DNA of 64,000 nucleotides from Nicotiana tabacum. Its lineage: Eukaryota > Streptophyta > Magnoliopsida > Solanales > Solanaceae. This document shows, piece by piece, positions 43,743 through 56,706 of this stretch; within the stretch, counting starts at the first letter, position 1; every line of letters begins with the position of its first letter. The stretch lies in assembly GCF_000715075.1 (NCBI RefSeq), contig NC_134090.1:44952792-45016791 (forward strand), in the 5' to 3' direction. The notes beneath the pieces were generated by a model. It was not told where the DNA came from. It was given only the letters and a program-made list of their open reading frames with translations, and searched no databases. The translations under genes were made by a program, and so were the position numbers.

Positions 43743-46700
43743 TCCTCCCACACTTAAACATTCGTTCGTCCTCGAAAGAGTATAGATACATACCTAAAGT
43801 AGTGAAAAGATGAGGGTAACGGCTGCTCATATCCAGCTTGGTCTCCCAGGTCGCCTCCTCGACCGGCTGACCATGCCATTGAACCTTTACTGATGCAATG
43901 TTCTTTGACCTCAGCTTTCAAACCTGCCTGTCCAATATCGCCACTGGCTCCTCAACATAGGATAGATCCTTGTCCAACTGAACTGAACTGAAATCCAACA
44001 CGTGCGACGGATTACCATGATACCTCTGGAGCATCAATACATGAAATACCGGATAAACTTCTGCCAAGCTGGGAGTTAAGGCAAGCTCATAAGCAACCTC
44101 CCCAACACATCTCAATATCTCAAAAGTATGAATAAACCTCGGACTCAGCTTCCCTTTCTTCCCAAATCTCATAACGCCCTTCATAGGCGAAACCCGAAGC
44201 AGAACCTGTTATCCAACCATATAGGAAACATCACGAACCTTCCAGTCCACGTAACTCTTCTGTCGGCACTGGGCTGTACGGAGTCTATCCTGAATCTCCT
44301 TAACCTTCTCCAAAGCATCCTGAACCAAGTCTGTTCCCAATAATCTAGCCTCACCTGGCTCAAACCAACCTACCAGGGATCGACACCGCCTACCATATAA
44401 AGCCTCATACAGTGCCATCTGAATGATGGACTGATAGTTGTTGTTGTAAGCAAACTCCTCCAATGGCAAGAACTGATCCCAAGACCCTCCAAACTCAATC
44501 ACACACACACGGAGCATATCCTCAAGAATCTGAATAGTGCGATCGGACTGTCCGTCCGTATGAGATTGAAATGCTATACTCAACTCTACTCAAGTACCCA
44601 ACTCATGTTGAACGGCCCTCCAGAACCGTGATGTGAACTGAGTACCCCTATCTGAAATGATGGAAACTAGGATACCATGCATACGAACAATCTCCCATAT
44701 ATAAATCTCCGCCAACCGCTACAAAGAATATGTAGTACACATAGGGATGAGGTGCGCGAACTTGGTCAACTGATCCACAATCACCCAAATGGCATCGAAC
44801 TTCCTCAAAGTCCGTTGGAGACCAACTACAAATTCCATGGTGATCCGCTCCCAGTTCCACTCCGGAATCTCTATTTGCTGAAGCAACCCACTCGGACTCT
44901 TGTGCTCATACTTCACCTGCTGATAGTTGAGGCACCAAGCTACAACTCCAACTATATCTTTCTTTATCTACCTCCACCAATAGTGTTGTCTCAAATCCTG
45001 ATACATCTTCGCGGCACCCAGATGAATAGAATACCGCGAAATATGGGCCTCCTCCATAATCAACTCCCGAAGCACATCAACATTGGGCACACAAATCCGA
45101 CCCTGCATCCTCAATACCCCATCATCATCAATAGTCACATATCTGGCATCACCATGCTGAACCTTGTCCTTGAGGACAAACAAATGAGGGTCATCATACT
45201 GACTCTCCTTGATACAATCAAATAAGGAAGACCAAGAAACCACGCAAGCTAGAAGTCGACTGGGCTCCGAAAGATCCAATCTCACAAACTGGCTGGCTAA
45301 GGCCTGAACATCCATCACCATTGGCCTTTCCGCTGCTGGTAAATAAGCCAAACTCCCCAAGCTCTCTGCCCGGCGACTCAAGGCATCAGCCACCACATTG
45401 GCCTTCCCCGGGTGATACAAAATAGTGATATCATAGTCCTTCAACAACTCTAACCACCTCCTCTGGAGCAAATTTAGATCTTTTTGCTTGAACAGGTGCT
45501 GTAAGCTCTGATGATCAGTATAAATCTCACAAAGCACACCGTACAAATAATGATGCCAAATCTTTAAGGCGTGAATAGTGGCAGCTAACTCAAGGTCATG
45601 GATAAGATAATTCTTCTCGCGTACCTTCAACTGTCCTGCATCGACACCGCTCCAAGGCCAATATTCGAGTCGTCACAATAGACGGTATAAGACCCCGAAC
45701 CTATAGGCAATATCAAAACTGCTGTTGTAGTCATAGTTGTCTTGAGCTTCTGAAAGCTCGCCTCACACTCCTCTATCCGCTGGAACGGAGCGTCCTTCTA
45801 TGTCAACCTAGTCATAGGGGTTGCAATCGATGAAAACCCCTCAACAAAATGATGGTACTAACTCGCCAAGCCAAGAAAACTGCGGATCTCTATAGTTGAG
45901 GATGGTCTGGGCCAACTCTGCACTGCCTCTACTTTCTTCGGATCCACCTGAATACCCTCACTCGATACCACGTGGCCTAAGAATGCCACAGAATCCAACC
46001 AAAACTCACATTTTGAGAACTTTGCATATAACTTCTTTTCCCTCAGAGTCTAGAGCACTGTCCTCAGGGGCTGCTCATGTTCTTCCTGAATCCGGGAATA
46101 CACCAGAATATCATCAATAAAGACAATGACGAACGAGTCAAGATATGGCCGGAACACACTATGCATCAAATGCATAAAGGCTGTTGGGGCATTGGTCATC
46201 TTTAATGACATAACAAGGAACTCGTAATGACCATATCGAGTCCTGAAAGTAGTCTTCGGGATATCTGGCTCCTGAATCTTCAACTGACGGTAACCTGAAT
46301 GCAAGTCAATCTTAGAAAACACTCGTGCACCCTGTAACTGGTCAAATAGATCAACAATACGAGGCAAAAGATAGCGGTTCTTCACTGTAACTTTGTTTAA
46401 CTGGTGATAATCAATGCACATAAGCATAGAACCATCCTTCTTCTTCACAAACAAGACAAGAGCACCACAAGGTGATACACTAGGCCTAATAAAACCCTTA
46501 TCAAGCAATTCCTGTAACTGATCCTTCAACTCAGTAGGAGCTATACGATACAGAGGAATAGAAATAGGATAAGTGCCCGGCAATAGATCATTGCCAAAAT
46601 CAATATCTCTATCAGGCGGCATGCCAGGAATATTAGCTGGAAACATATGAGGAAAATCCCATACTACTGGGACAGAATCAACTGAAGGGGTATCAATACT

Positions 46701-47219
46701 GATATCTCTCACATAATCTAGATACGCGTCACACCCCTTCTCAACCATACACTGAGCCTTAAGGAAAAAAATAACTCTACTTGGGAGTGTGATCTAAAGC
46801 ACCCCTCCACTCAACACGCGATACACCTGGCATAGCCAGCATCACGGTTTTGGCGTGATAATCAAAAATAGCATAATGGGGTGACAACCAGTTCATGCCT
46901 AAGATAATATGAAAATCTACCATGCTGAGCAATAATAAATCGGCTCTGGTTTCAATAACACTAAGAGCAATCAAACACGACCGATAAATGCAGTCCAAAA
47001 CAAGAGAATCTCCCACAAGAGTAGAAACATAAACGGAGGAACTCAAAGAATCCCGCGGTACACCTAAGTGCGGAGCAAAATAAGAAGACACATAAGAGTA
47101 AGTGGAGCCTGGATTGAATAGAACCTATGCATCTCTATGACAAACCAATATAATACATGTGATGACAGAATCGAAGGCAACAGCCTCGGTACAAGCAGGA
47201 AGGGCATAGTATCTGGCCT
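43743..47219 (-). pseudogene. Copy B pol: protease, RT, RNase H, integrase, chromodomain-like tail
   Basis: Minus strand. Protease (about 47120-46850): NPGSTYSYVSSYF (Asn replaces the catalytic Asp) and ILGMNWLS. RT (46748-46050): [24 protein letters not shown] where relatives have MSFGLTN, and intact FIDDILVYS. RNase H (about 45800-45400) has a deletion of about 29 bp near 45636 that removes the HEKN-upstream segment after QD. Integrase zinc region and core (45150-44210): [19 protein letters not shown] area near 44650, YNNNYQ; stops and frameshifts at several points. GPY/F-like and chromodomain-like end at 44184-43760. Confidence 0.88.
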
Positions 47220-48651
47220 GGCCTCCACCTCTAGGGAGACCTCTACCTTCCCGACCTCCACCTCTAGCTGGCTGAGCAGGTAGGGCAGCAACTGGAGCTG
47301 TAACCATAGCCTTAGAACTCTGCGGGGCACGCTGTGGCTGAGAAGCATGTGGAGGTGCACTCCTCATAAGTCTGGTGCAATCCCTCGCTATATGGTGTGT
47401 ATCACTGCACTCAAAACAAGCTTTGGTAGGATATGGTGGTTGTGACTGGCTCGGTCCAGGTCTACAAGACTGACCACTGAAAGCACCCCGCGCAAGAGGT
47501 GTATTAGATACTGGAGGTGCATAATAAGGCTCCTGAGGCCTAGGAGGAGTTGGAATACCACTGGCTGCTCGAAGAGCTGAATGAACGGGGCGACCCATAT
47601 AACCCCTACCATGATGACCTGCAACTGGGGCAAGAACACCAAAATAATGGCCCGACTCTCGAGACCTCTTGGCATTCCTCTCCTCTCTCCCCCTAGCATT
47701 CATAACCTCAATCATCCTAGAAATGCTCACCACCTGCTGATAAGAAATATCTATCTGCAACTCCCGAGCCATGCTAGACCTGATGCTGGGATTAAGCCCC
47801 TTAATAAACTGGCAAACCCTCTCGCGAACAGTAAAAACCAAGGATAGGGCATCTCTGGCCAAGATAGTATAACAGATAGCATACTCTGACCTAGTCTTAG
47901 TACCCTAGCGCAAATGCTCAAACTCTACGCGCCATGCGTCCCTGAGGCTCTAAGGAACAAACGCTCTTAGGAACATATCTGAAAACTAGGTCCAAGCCAG
48001 TGAAGCTGCCTCATCTGGGCTATCTAACTCATAGGTGCGCCACCACTCATAGGCGGCTCCTCGAAGCTGGAAGGCAGTGAAAGAAACCCCACTCGATCCT
48101 AATATACCCATAGTACAGAGGATGCGGTGACACTCCTCCTGAAATTCCAAGGTATCATCTAAGGCTAACCCACTAAATACAGGAGGATCATACTTCTTGA
48201 ACCTCTCAAGTCTCCGCTACTAATCCTCGGAAGCCGCTACCCTGTCCTCGAGCTGACTTGGGACTACAAGTTGTACAGGAATAACCTCTAGGACCTTATT
48301 AAAAAGCACTCGCTACTCAGGAGTGCGGGCGACGGGAGTCTGTGCTCCTCCCCTAGCCTGAGATATGGCTGCAGCAAGGGGAAGCAACCCTGCCTGAGCC
48401 AAAGTGGTATACATGCCCATGAACTGCGCAAGAGTCTCCTGAAGAGCTGGAGTAGTAGTATCAGTAGGCGTATCAGGTGCCTGGACCCCAAATGGAACTG
48501 CTGGTGGTACTTCGGTGGCAGCTCGTGCGAGTGCTCTGGCTACACCACATGCATGTCCTCGGCCTCTACGCCGGCCACGACCCAGGCCTTTGACCGCTGC
48601 AGTAGGGGGCACGGGTGCTTGATCATCTTTTGTAGCACGTGTCCTCACCAT
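47220..48651 (-). pseudogene. Copy B gag
   Basis: Start ATG at 48651 gives MVRTRATKDDQAP, followed by a GR-rich stretch and ETLAQFMGMYTT. A stop after ARTPE (CAG to TAG) ends the first frame at 48313. Further stops follow at the ED-stop-RRLERF, AWT-stop-FSDMF and HLR-stop-GT positions. From 47862 the frame is open again through RSSMARELQIDISYQQVV, a Gly/Pro/Ser-rich part and an intact knuckle CFECSDTHHIARDC (about 47375-47420). Gag runs without a break into protease. All but one of these stops are shared with copy A. Confidence 0.88.
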
Positions 48652-48837
48652 CTCTCAGAGAATAGAAGACAGAAGTTTAGAATTGTGATGTCAAAATCTC
48701 GCACGACAAGGAAATCAAATTAAGTGGAATTTTCCTAACAGTTACATAGCCTCTCGTAGATAAGTACAGACATCTCCGTACTGATCAATGAGAGTCTAAT
48801 AAGTCGGCTTGTGATTCATAACTCCTATGAACCTAAA

Positions 48838-48849
48838 GCTCTGATACGA
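48838..48849 (-). promoter_or_regulatory. Copy B primer-binding site
   Basis: Minus-strand TCGTATCAGAGC, one mismatch to the initiator-Met primer site TGGTATCAGAGC, three bases from the LTR beta end. Confidence 0.8.
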
Positions 48850-48852
48850 ACT

Positions 48853-51606
48853 TGTTACGATCCCGGTTCACCCATCGTGAACCATCATAATGGCTCTAGT
48901 CTCTATGACTAGGTAAGCCTAACAATGCGGAAAGTAAACCAATTTGAGGAAGAAATAACTAAAAACCGAAATAGTGAAATAAAACATTATTTTAAAGTGC
49001 CGCTTGGCATACACAATAACAACTGTCAAAACTAATAACATTTCCCAAAACCCAGAATCTCATGATCACAAGCCTTTGAATGTCAACAAGCATCTAACTC
49101 CAGAATATCTAACAAAGAAATGAAAGTACAGAAGGGCTAATACAAAAAGGGAGAGTAGAAAGGGACTCTTCGGTCTGCAGATGTGGAAGATATACCTCCG
49201 AGTCTCTACAGGCACCTCGTCTCAAGCGTGATAAGTCTGAGTGGAAGTACCTGGATCTGCACATGAAAAATATGTGTAGAAAGGGCATGAGTACACCACA
49301 GTGGAACTCAGTAAGTACCAAGCCTAACCTCGGTCGAGTAGTGACGAAGAAGCTCATAGCCCTACTGAAGTTAAATAAAATATAAGGTTCAATAGTGTAG
49401 AACAAAAACAGTATAAGTAAGTACAACGGTAAATGTAGCACAGGATATAAAGGACAGTAACACCAACTACAAAGGCAAAGTAAACACAGGAAGAAATACA
49501 ACTCAGCACAAACATAACAACCGGGGATCTCCCAGGATACTGTCCATTAGTCCCAAATATAAAGATCCAGTGGATCTCCCGGGATACCGTCCTGTAGTCC
49601 AACTCATAATGCGAGGGGATCTCCCGGAATACCAATCCGTAGTCCCAAATGTAAATACTCAATACAGGGGGTATCTACCCGGTGCAGTCTCATAGTTCCA
49701 ATGTAAATGTGCAGGGGGATCTCCCATAATACCGTTCCTTAGTCCCAAAGTAAACATACAGGGGATATCCTGGGATACCGTCCCGTAGTCCCAAAGTAAA
49801 CATACAGCATCAACAAGAAGAATATACAGTTCAATTCAAGTTCCATATCAAGGTAAAATAGGTATTTCTAACCTAGCATGTTGCACGTAATCCAAATAAG
49901 GCAGTTTGAGCAAGTAAAGCAATTAAGTCAATTAGGCATACTTTCCTAAGCTAACAACAAGCTTAAATTTGCAAGTAGTATAAACATGAAAAAGGGACAT
50001 AATTGTATGTACTTAATGAAAAACTGGATTTTCAACATTTAGCTCAAGTACGCACTCGTCACCTCACGTATAAGGCATTTCAATTATCAATAATACCAAA
50101 TCCTAAAGGGAGCTTCCCCCACACATGGTTAGGCAAGCCACTTACCTTGAACCGGCTCAAAGTCAACCCGAAACCACGTTCTTGCCACGAGTACTCGACT
50201 CCAAATGGCCCAAATCTATTCAATTCAATTGCATAATGTAAATAAAACTTCAAGTAATTAATTCTACAAATAAATTCTAAGATAATACACAAATAGATAA
50301 AATGACCAAAATGCCCCTCGAGCCCACATCTCGGAATTGGGTGAAATTTATATTTTTAGAATGCTTACACTCTCACGAGTCTATACATATTAAGAACACT
50401 AAAATCGGAGTTGAATTGGCCCCTCAAATATCCATTTTAAGGTATCTTAATCTCAAGCCTTGATTACCCATTTTGCACTAATTAGACCTTTAATCACATA
50501 TAAACGAGTTATGAAGTCAAAAATGTTATCTCCAAGTGATTCCCCTTTGGTTTCCTCAAAACTCTCCCTCAAAAGCTTCAATCCTGTTCAAAAATGGGAA
50601 AAATGAAGAAGGGTCGCGGATGGGCTATTTAAATACTGCCCAGGTTTTTATAAAATTTCTTCAGTGCGTTCGCGACCCATAACACACGTTGTCATAGCAC
50701 TGGCTCTCCTCTCTCTACGTGATCGCGACCAGCTCTATGCAATCGTATAGAGCAAATCCATCACCTCACTGCCACTCCAAGTCCTTCTACGCGAACGCAG
50801 TGACCAAGGTTGCTCACCCTACGCGATCGAACTCCTACCTTCGCTATCACGATTCATAAAATCCTACTAGCCTCAACTAACTCTACGCGATCGCGGATGA
50901 ACTCACACGATCGCAATGAACAAACCAATGCTGCTAAAACACCAGAAAACCAACAAACTCCCAAAGACCAAAAGTGCCCGTTTGAGCATCCGAAATACAC
51001 CCGTGGCCCCCGGGACCTCAACCAAACATATCAACATATCCCATAACATCATTCAAACATGTTCCAACCTTTGAAACGCTCTAAACAATATTAAAATACC
51101 AATTTTTCATTGGATTCAACCTTAAGAATTTCAAAAACTCTCAAATCACGCTTTCGATCAAAAAGTCTATCAAACCTCATCGGATTGACCTAAAATTTTG
51201 CACACACGTCACATTCAACACTACGAAGCTACTCCAACTTCCGGAATTCCTTTCTGACCCTTGGATCAAAATCTCACAATCGAACCGAAAACTTCAAAAA
51301 TTCAACTTTTGGCATTTCCAGCCTAAATTAGCTACGGACCTCCAAAACACAATACGAACATGCCCCTAAACCCAAAATCACCGAAAGGAGCTAATGGAAA
51401 CATCAGAATTCCATTCCAAGGCCGTCTTCACACTGTTCCAACTACGGTTAAATTTCAAAAAACATAGGCTCTCATTTAGGGACTAAGTGTCCCAAAACTC
51501 CAAACAAAACATCCCGGCAAATCAGAATAGCAGAAATAAACATGAGGAAATCAGTTAATAGGGGATCGGAGCGTAAATTCTTAAAACGATTGGTCGGGTC
51601 GTTACA
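48853..51606 (-). repeat. Array LTR beta, shared by copies A and B (2754 bp)
   Basis: On the plus strand TGTTACGATCC...GGGTCGTTACA. It is bounded on the left by the primer site of B and on the right by the polypurine tract of A, so it plays both roles. TATA-like box 50626-50635; CG cluster 50660-50915; mid-LTR repeats 49519-49795; U5 hairpins at 48865-48883 (GGTTCAC-ccatc-GTGAACC) and 48896-48912 (CTAGTC...GACTAG). Closer in wording to LTR alpha than to gamma. Confidence 0.92.
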
Positions 51607-54600
51607 TCCTCCCACACTTAAACATTCATTCGTCCTCGAACGAGCATAGAGACATACCTGAAGTAGTGAAAAGATGAGGCTAACGGATCCGCGCATATCC
51701 AACTTGGTCTCCCAGGTCGCCTCCTCGACCAGCTGAACCTGCCATTGAACCTTCACTGATGCAATGTTCTTTGACCTCAGCTTTGAAACCTGCCTGTCAA
51801 ATATTGCCACTGGCTCCTCAATATAGGATAGATCCTTGTCCAACTAAACTGAACTGAAATCCTACACATGCGACGGATTACCATGATACCTCTGGAGCAT
51901 CAAAACATGAAATACCGGATGAACTCCTCCCAAGCTATGAGTTAAGGCAAGCTCATAAGCAACCTCCCCAACACGTCTCAATTTCTCAAAAGTATCAATA
52001 AACCTCGGACTGAGCTTCCCTTTCTTCCCAAATCTCATAACGCCCTTCATAGGCGAAACCCGAAGCAGAACCTGCTCTCCAACAATATCGAAAACATCAC
52101 GAACCTTCCGGATCGCGTAGCTCTTCTATCGGCACTGGGCTGTACGAAGTCTATCCTGAATCGCCTTAACCTTCTCCAAAGCATCCTGAACCAAGTCTGT
52201 GCCCAATAATCTAGCCTCATCTGGCTCAAACCAACCTACCAGGGATCTACACCACCTACCATATAAAGCCTCATACGGTGCCATCTAAATGCTGTACTGA
52301 TAGCTGTTGTTGTAAGCAAACTCCTCCAATGGCAAGAACTGATCCCAAGACCCTCCAAACTCAATCACACAAACACGGAGCATATCCTCAAGAATCTGAA
52401 TAGTGCGTTCGGACTGTCCGTCCGTCTGAGATTGAAATGCTATACTCAACTCTACTCGAGTACCCAACTCATATTGAACGGCCCTCCAGAACCATGATGT
52501 GAACTGAGTACCCCTATCTGAAATGATGGAAACTAGGATACCATGCATACGAACAATCTCCCAGATATAAATCTCCGCCAACCGCTCCAAAGAATATATA
52601 GTACACACAGGGATGAGGTGCGCGAACTTGGTCAACCGATCCACAATCACCCAAATGGCATCGAACTTCCTCAAAGTCTGTGGGAAGCCAACTACAAATT
52701 CCATGATGATCCGATCCCACTTCCACTCCGGAATCTCTATCTGCTGAAGCAACCCACCCGGACTCTGTGCTCATACTTCACCTGCTGATAGTTGAGGCAC
52801 CGAGCTACAACTCCAACTATATCTTTCTTTATCCACCTCCACCAATAGTGCTGTCTCAAATCCTGATACATCTTCGCGGCACCCGGATGAATAGAATACC
52901 GCGAACTATGGGCCTCCTCTAGAATCAGCTCCCGAAGCACATCAACATTGGGCACACAAATCTGACCCTGCATCCTTAATACCCCATCATCATCAATAGT
53001 CACATATCTGGCATCACCATGCTGAACCTTGTCCTTAAGGACAAACAAATGAAGGTCATCATAATGACGCTCCCTGATACAATCAAATAAGGAACACCGA
53101 GAAACCACGCAAGCTAGAAGCTGACTGGGATCCGAAAGATCCAATCTCACAAACTGGCTGGCTAAGGCTTGAACATCCATCACCATTGGCCTCTCCGCTG
53201 CTGGTAAATAAGCCAAACTCCCCAAACTCTCTGCCCGGTGACTCAAGTCATCAGCCACCACATTGGCCTTGCCCGAGTGATACAAAATAGTGATATCATA
53301 GTCCTTCAACAACTCTAACCACCTCCTCTGGAGCAAATTTAGATCTTTTTGTTTGAACAAATGCTGCAAGCTCCGATGATCAGTATAAATCCCACAAAGC
53401 ACACCGTACAAATAATGATGCCAGTTCTTTAAGGCGTGAACAATGGCAGCTAACTCAAGGTCATGGACAAGATAATTCTTCTCACATACCTTCAACTATC
53501 CTGCATCGACACCGCTCCAAGGACAATATTCGAGGCGTCACAATAGACGGTATAAGACCCTGAACCTATAGGCAATATCAAAACTGTGGTTGTAGTCAAA
53601 GATGTCTTGAGCTTCTGAAAGCTCGCCTCACACTCCTCCATCTACTGGAATAGAGCACCCTTCTAGGTCAACCTAATCATACGGGTTGCAATCGATGAAA
53701 ACCCCTCAACAAAACGACGGTAATAACCCGCCAAGCCAAGAAAACTGCGGATCTCTGTAGCTGAGGATGGTCTGGGCCAACTGTACACTACCTCGACTTT
53801 CTTTATATCCACCTGAATACCCTCACTCGATACCACGTGGCCAAACAATGCCACGGAATCCAACAAAAACTCACATTTTGAGAACTTTACATATAACTTC
53901 TTTTTCCTCAAAGTCTGGAGCACTGTCCTCAAGGGCTGATCATGATCTTCCTGAATTTGCGAATACACCAGAATATCATCAATAAAGACAATGACGAACG
54001 AGTCAAGATATGGCCGGAACATGCTATGCATCAAATGCATAAAGGCTGTTGTAGCATTGGTCATCTTTAATGACATAACAAGGAACTCGTAATGACCATA
54101 CCGAGTCCTGAAAGTAGTCTTCATGATATCTGGCTCCCGAATCTTCAACTGATGGTAACCTGAACGCAAGTCAATCTTAGAAAACACTCGTGCACCCTGT
54201 AATTGGTCAAATAGATCATCAATACGAGGCAAAAGATAGCAGTTCTTCACTGTAACTTTGTTTAACTGGCGATAATCAATGCACATACGCATAGAACCAT
54301 CCTTCTTCTCCACAAACAAGACCGGAGCACCCCAAGGTGATACACTAGGCCTAATAAAACCCTTATCAAGCAATTCATGTAACTGATCCTTCAACTAAGG
54401 AGGATCCATACGATACAGAGGAATAGAAATGGGCTAAGTGCCCGGCAATAGATCATTGCCAAAATCAATATCTCTATCAGGCGGCATGCCTAGAATATTA
54501 GCTGGAAACACATGAGGAAAATCCCGTACTACTGGGACTGAATCAACTGAAGGGGTATCAATACTGACATCCCTCACATAAGCTAGATATGCGTTACATC

Positions 54601-55069
54601 CTTTCTCAACTGTATGTTGAGCCTTAAGGAAAGAAATAACTCTACTGGGAGTGTGATCTAAAGCACCCCTCCACTCAACACGCGATACACCTGGCATAGC
54701 GAGCGTCACTATTTTGGCATGACAATTAAGAATAGCATAATGGTGTGACAACCAGTCCATGCCCAAGATAATATGAAAATCTACCATGCTGAGCAACAAT
54801 AAATTGGCTCTGGTTTCAAAACCACTAAGAGCAATCAAACACAACCGAAAAACGCGGTCCACAACAAGAGAATCTCCCACAAGAGTAGAAACATAAACGG
54901 AGGAACTCAAAGAATCCCGTGGTACACCTAAGTGCGGAGCGAAATAAGAAGATACATAAGAGGAAGTGGAGCCTGGATCGAATAGAACCTATGCATCTCT
55001 ACGACAAACCAATATAATACATGTGATGACAGAATCGAAGGCAACAACCTCGGTACAAGCAGGAAGGGC
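51607..55069 (-). pseudogene. Copy A pol: protease, RT, RNase H, integrase, chromodomain-like tail
   Basis: Minus strand, parallel to copy B. RT (54394-53663) has [25 protein letters not shown] and intact FIDDILVYS, and continues without a stop to [14 protein letters not shown]. The RNase H region carries the same 29-bp deletion (near 53497). Frame 53495-52737 runs from [12 protein letters not shown] through KANVVADDL to the integrase zinc region ([17 protein letters not shown]...CLNY, where the last zinc-ligand Cys is Tyr). Integrase core 52752-52285 holds ISDRGTQFTSWFW. The chromodomain-like end is at about 51850-51680. Confidence 0.88.
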
Positions 55070-56505
55070 ATAGTATTTGGCCTGGCCTCCCCCTCTAAGG
55101 AGACCTCTACCTCTAGCTATCTGAGCAGGTGGGGTAGCAACTGGAGCTGTAACCATAGCCCGAGAACTCTACGGGGCACGCTATGGCTGAGAAGCCTGTG
55201 GAGGTGCACTCCTCATAAGTCTGGTGCAATCCCTCGCTATATGGTGTGTATCACTGCACTCAAAACAAGCTTTGGTAGGATATGGTGGTTGTGACTGGCT
55301 CGGTCCAGGTCTACAAGACTGACCACTGAAAGCACCCCGCGCAAGAGGTGTATTAGATACTGGAGGTGCATAATAAGGCTCCTGAGGCCTAGGAGGAGTT
55401 GGAATACCACTGGCTGCTCGAAGAGCTGAATGAACGGGGCGACCCATATAACCCCTACCATGATGACCTGCAACTAGGGCACGGGCACCAAAATAATGGC
55501 CCGACTCTCGAGACCTCTTGGCCTTCCTCTCCTCTCTCTCTCTCCCTAGCATTCATAACCTCAATCATCCTAGAAATGCTCACCACCTGCTGATAAGAAA
55601 TATCTATCTGCAACTCCCGAGCCATGCTAGACCTGATGCTAGGATTAAGCCCCCTCAATAAACCGGCAAACCCTCTCACGAACAATAAAAACCAAGGCTA
55701 GGGCATGTCTAGCCAAGCTAGTATAACAGATAGCATACTTTGACACAGTCTTAGTACCCTAGCGCAAATGCTCAAACTCTACGCGCCATGCGTCCCTGAG
55801 GCTTTGAGGAACAAATGCTCTCAGGAACATATCTGAAAACTAGGTCCAATTTAGTGAAGTTGCCTCATCCGGGCTGTCTAATTCATAGGTGCGCCACCAC
55901 TCATAGGCGGCTCCTCGAAGCTGGAAGGCAGTGAAAGAAACCCCACTCGATCCTGATATACCCATAGTGCAGAGGATGTGGCGACGCTCCTCCTAAAATT
56001 CTAAGGTATCATCTGAGGCTAACCCACTAAATACAGGAGGATCATACTTCTTGAATCTCTCAAGTCTCCGCTACTCATCCTCGGAAGTCGCTGCCCTGTC
56101 CTCGGGCTGACTTGGGACTACAGGTTGTACAGGAATAATCTCTAGGACCTTATTAACAAGCACTTGCTACTCAGAAGTGCGGGCGGTGGGAGTCTGTGCT
56201 CCTCCCCTAGCCTGAGATGTAGCTGTAGCAAGGGGAAGCAACCCTGCCTGAGCCAAAGTGGTGTACATGCTCATGAACTGCGCAAGAGTCTCCTGAAGAG
56301 CTGGAGTAGTAGTAGCAGTAGGCATATCAGGTGCCTGGACTCCAAATGGAACTGCTGGTGGTACTTCGGTGGAAGCTCGTGCGGGTGCTCTGGCTGCACC
56401 ACATGCACGTCCTCGGCCTCTACGCCAGCCCCGGCCTCGGCCTTTGACCGCTGTAGTAGGGGGCGTGGGTGCCTGATCATCTTTGGTAGCACGTGTCCTC
56501 ACCAT
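55070..56505 (-). pseudogene. Copy A gag
   Basis: Start ATG at 56505, MVRTRATKDDQAPTPPT. The first frame ends at 56167 at the same codon as in copy B. Stops at the DE-stop-RRL, WT-stop-FSDMF and LR-stop-GTK positions are also shared. A frameshift in a TCTC repeat near 55540 (CTCTCTCTCTCTCCC, absent in B) separates REREERKAKR text from the upstream part. Knuckle CFECSDTHHIARDC intact at about 55225-55270. Confidence 0.88.
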
Positions 56506-56691
56506 CTATGAGAGAATAGAAGATAGAAGTTTAGAATTGTGATGTCAAAATCTCGCACGACAAGAAAATCAAATGAAGTGGAATTTTCCTAACAGTTACA
56601 TAGCCTCTCGTAGATAAGTACAGACATCTCCGTACTGATCAACGAGAGTCTAATAAATCGGCTTGTGATTCATGACTCCTATGAACCTAAA

Positions 56692-56703
56692 GCTCCGATA
56701 CCA
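56692..56703 (-). promoter_or_regulatory. Copy A primer-binding site
   Basis: Minus-strand TGGTATCGGAGC, one mismatch to TGGTATCAGAGC, three bases from the LTR gamma end. Confidence 0.82.
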
Positions 56704-56706
56704 ACT

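Noticed and set aside
48313..56511. Plus-strand Ser/Cys-rich frames such as 56164-56511 as secreted peptides
   Set aside because: Antisense of the gag N-terminus; same composition recurs opposite every gag copy.
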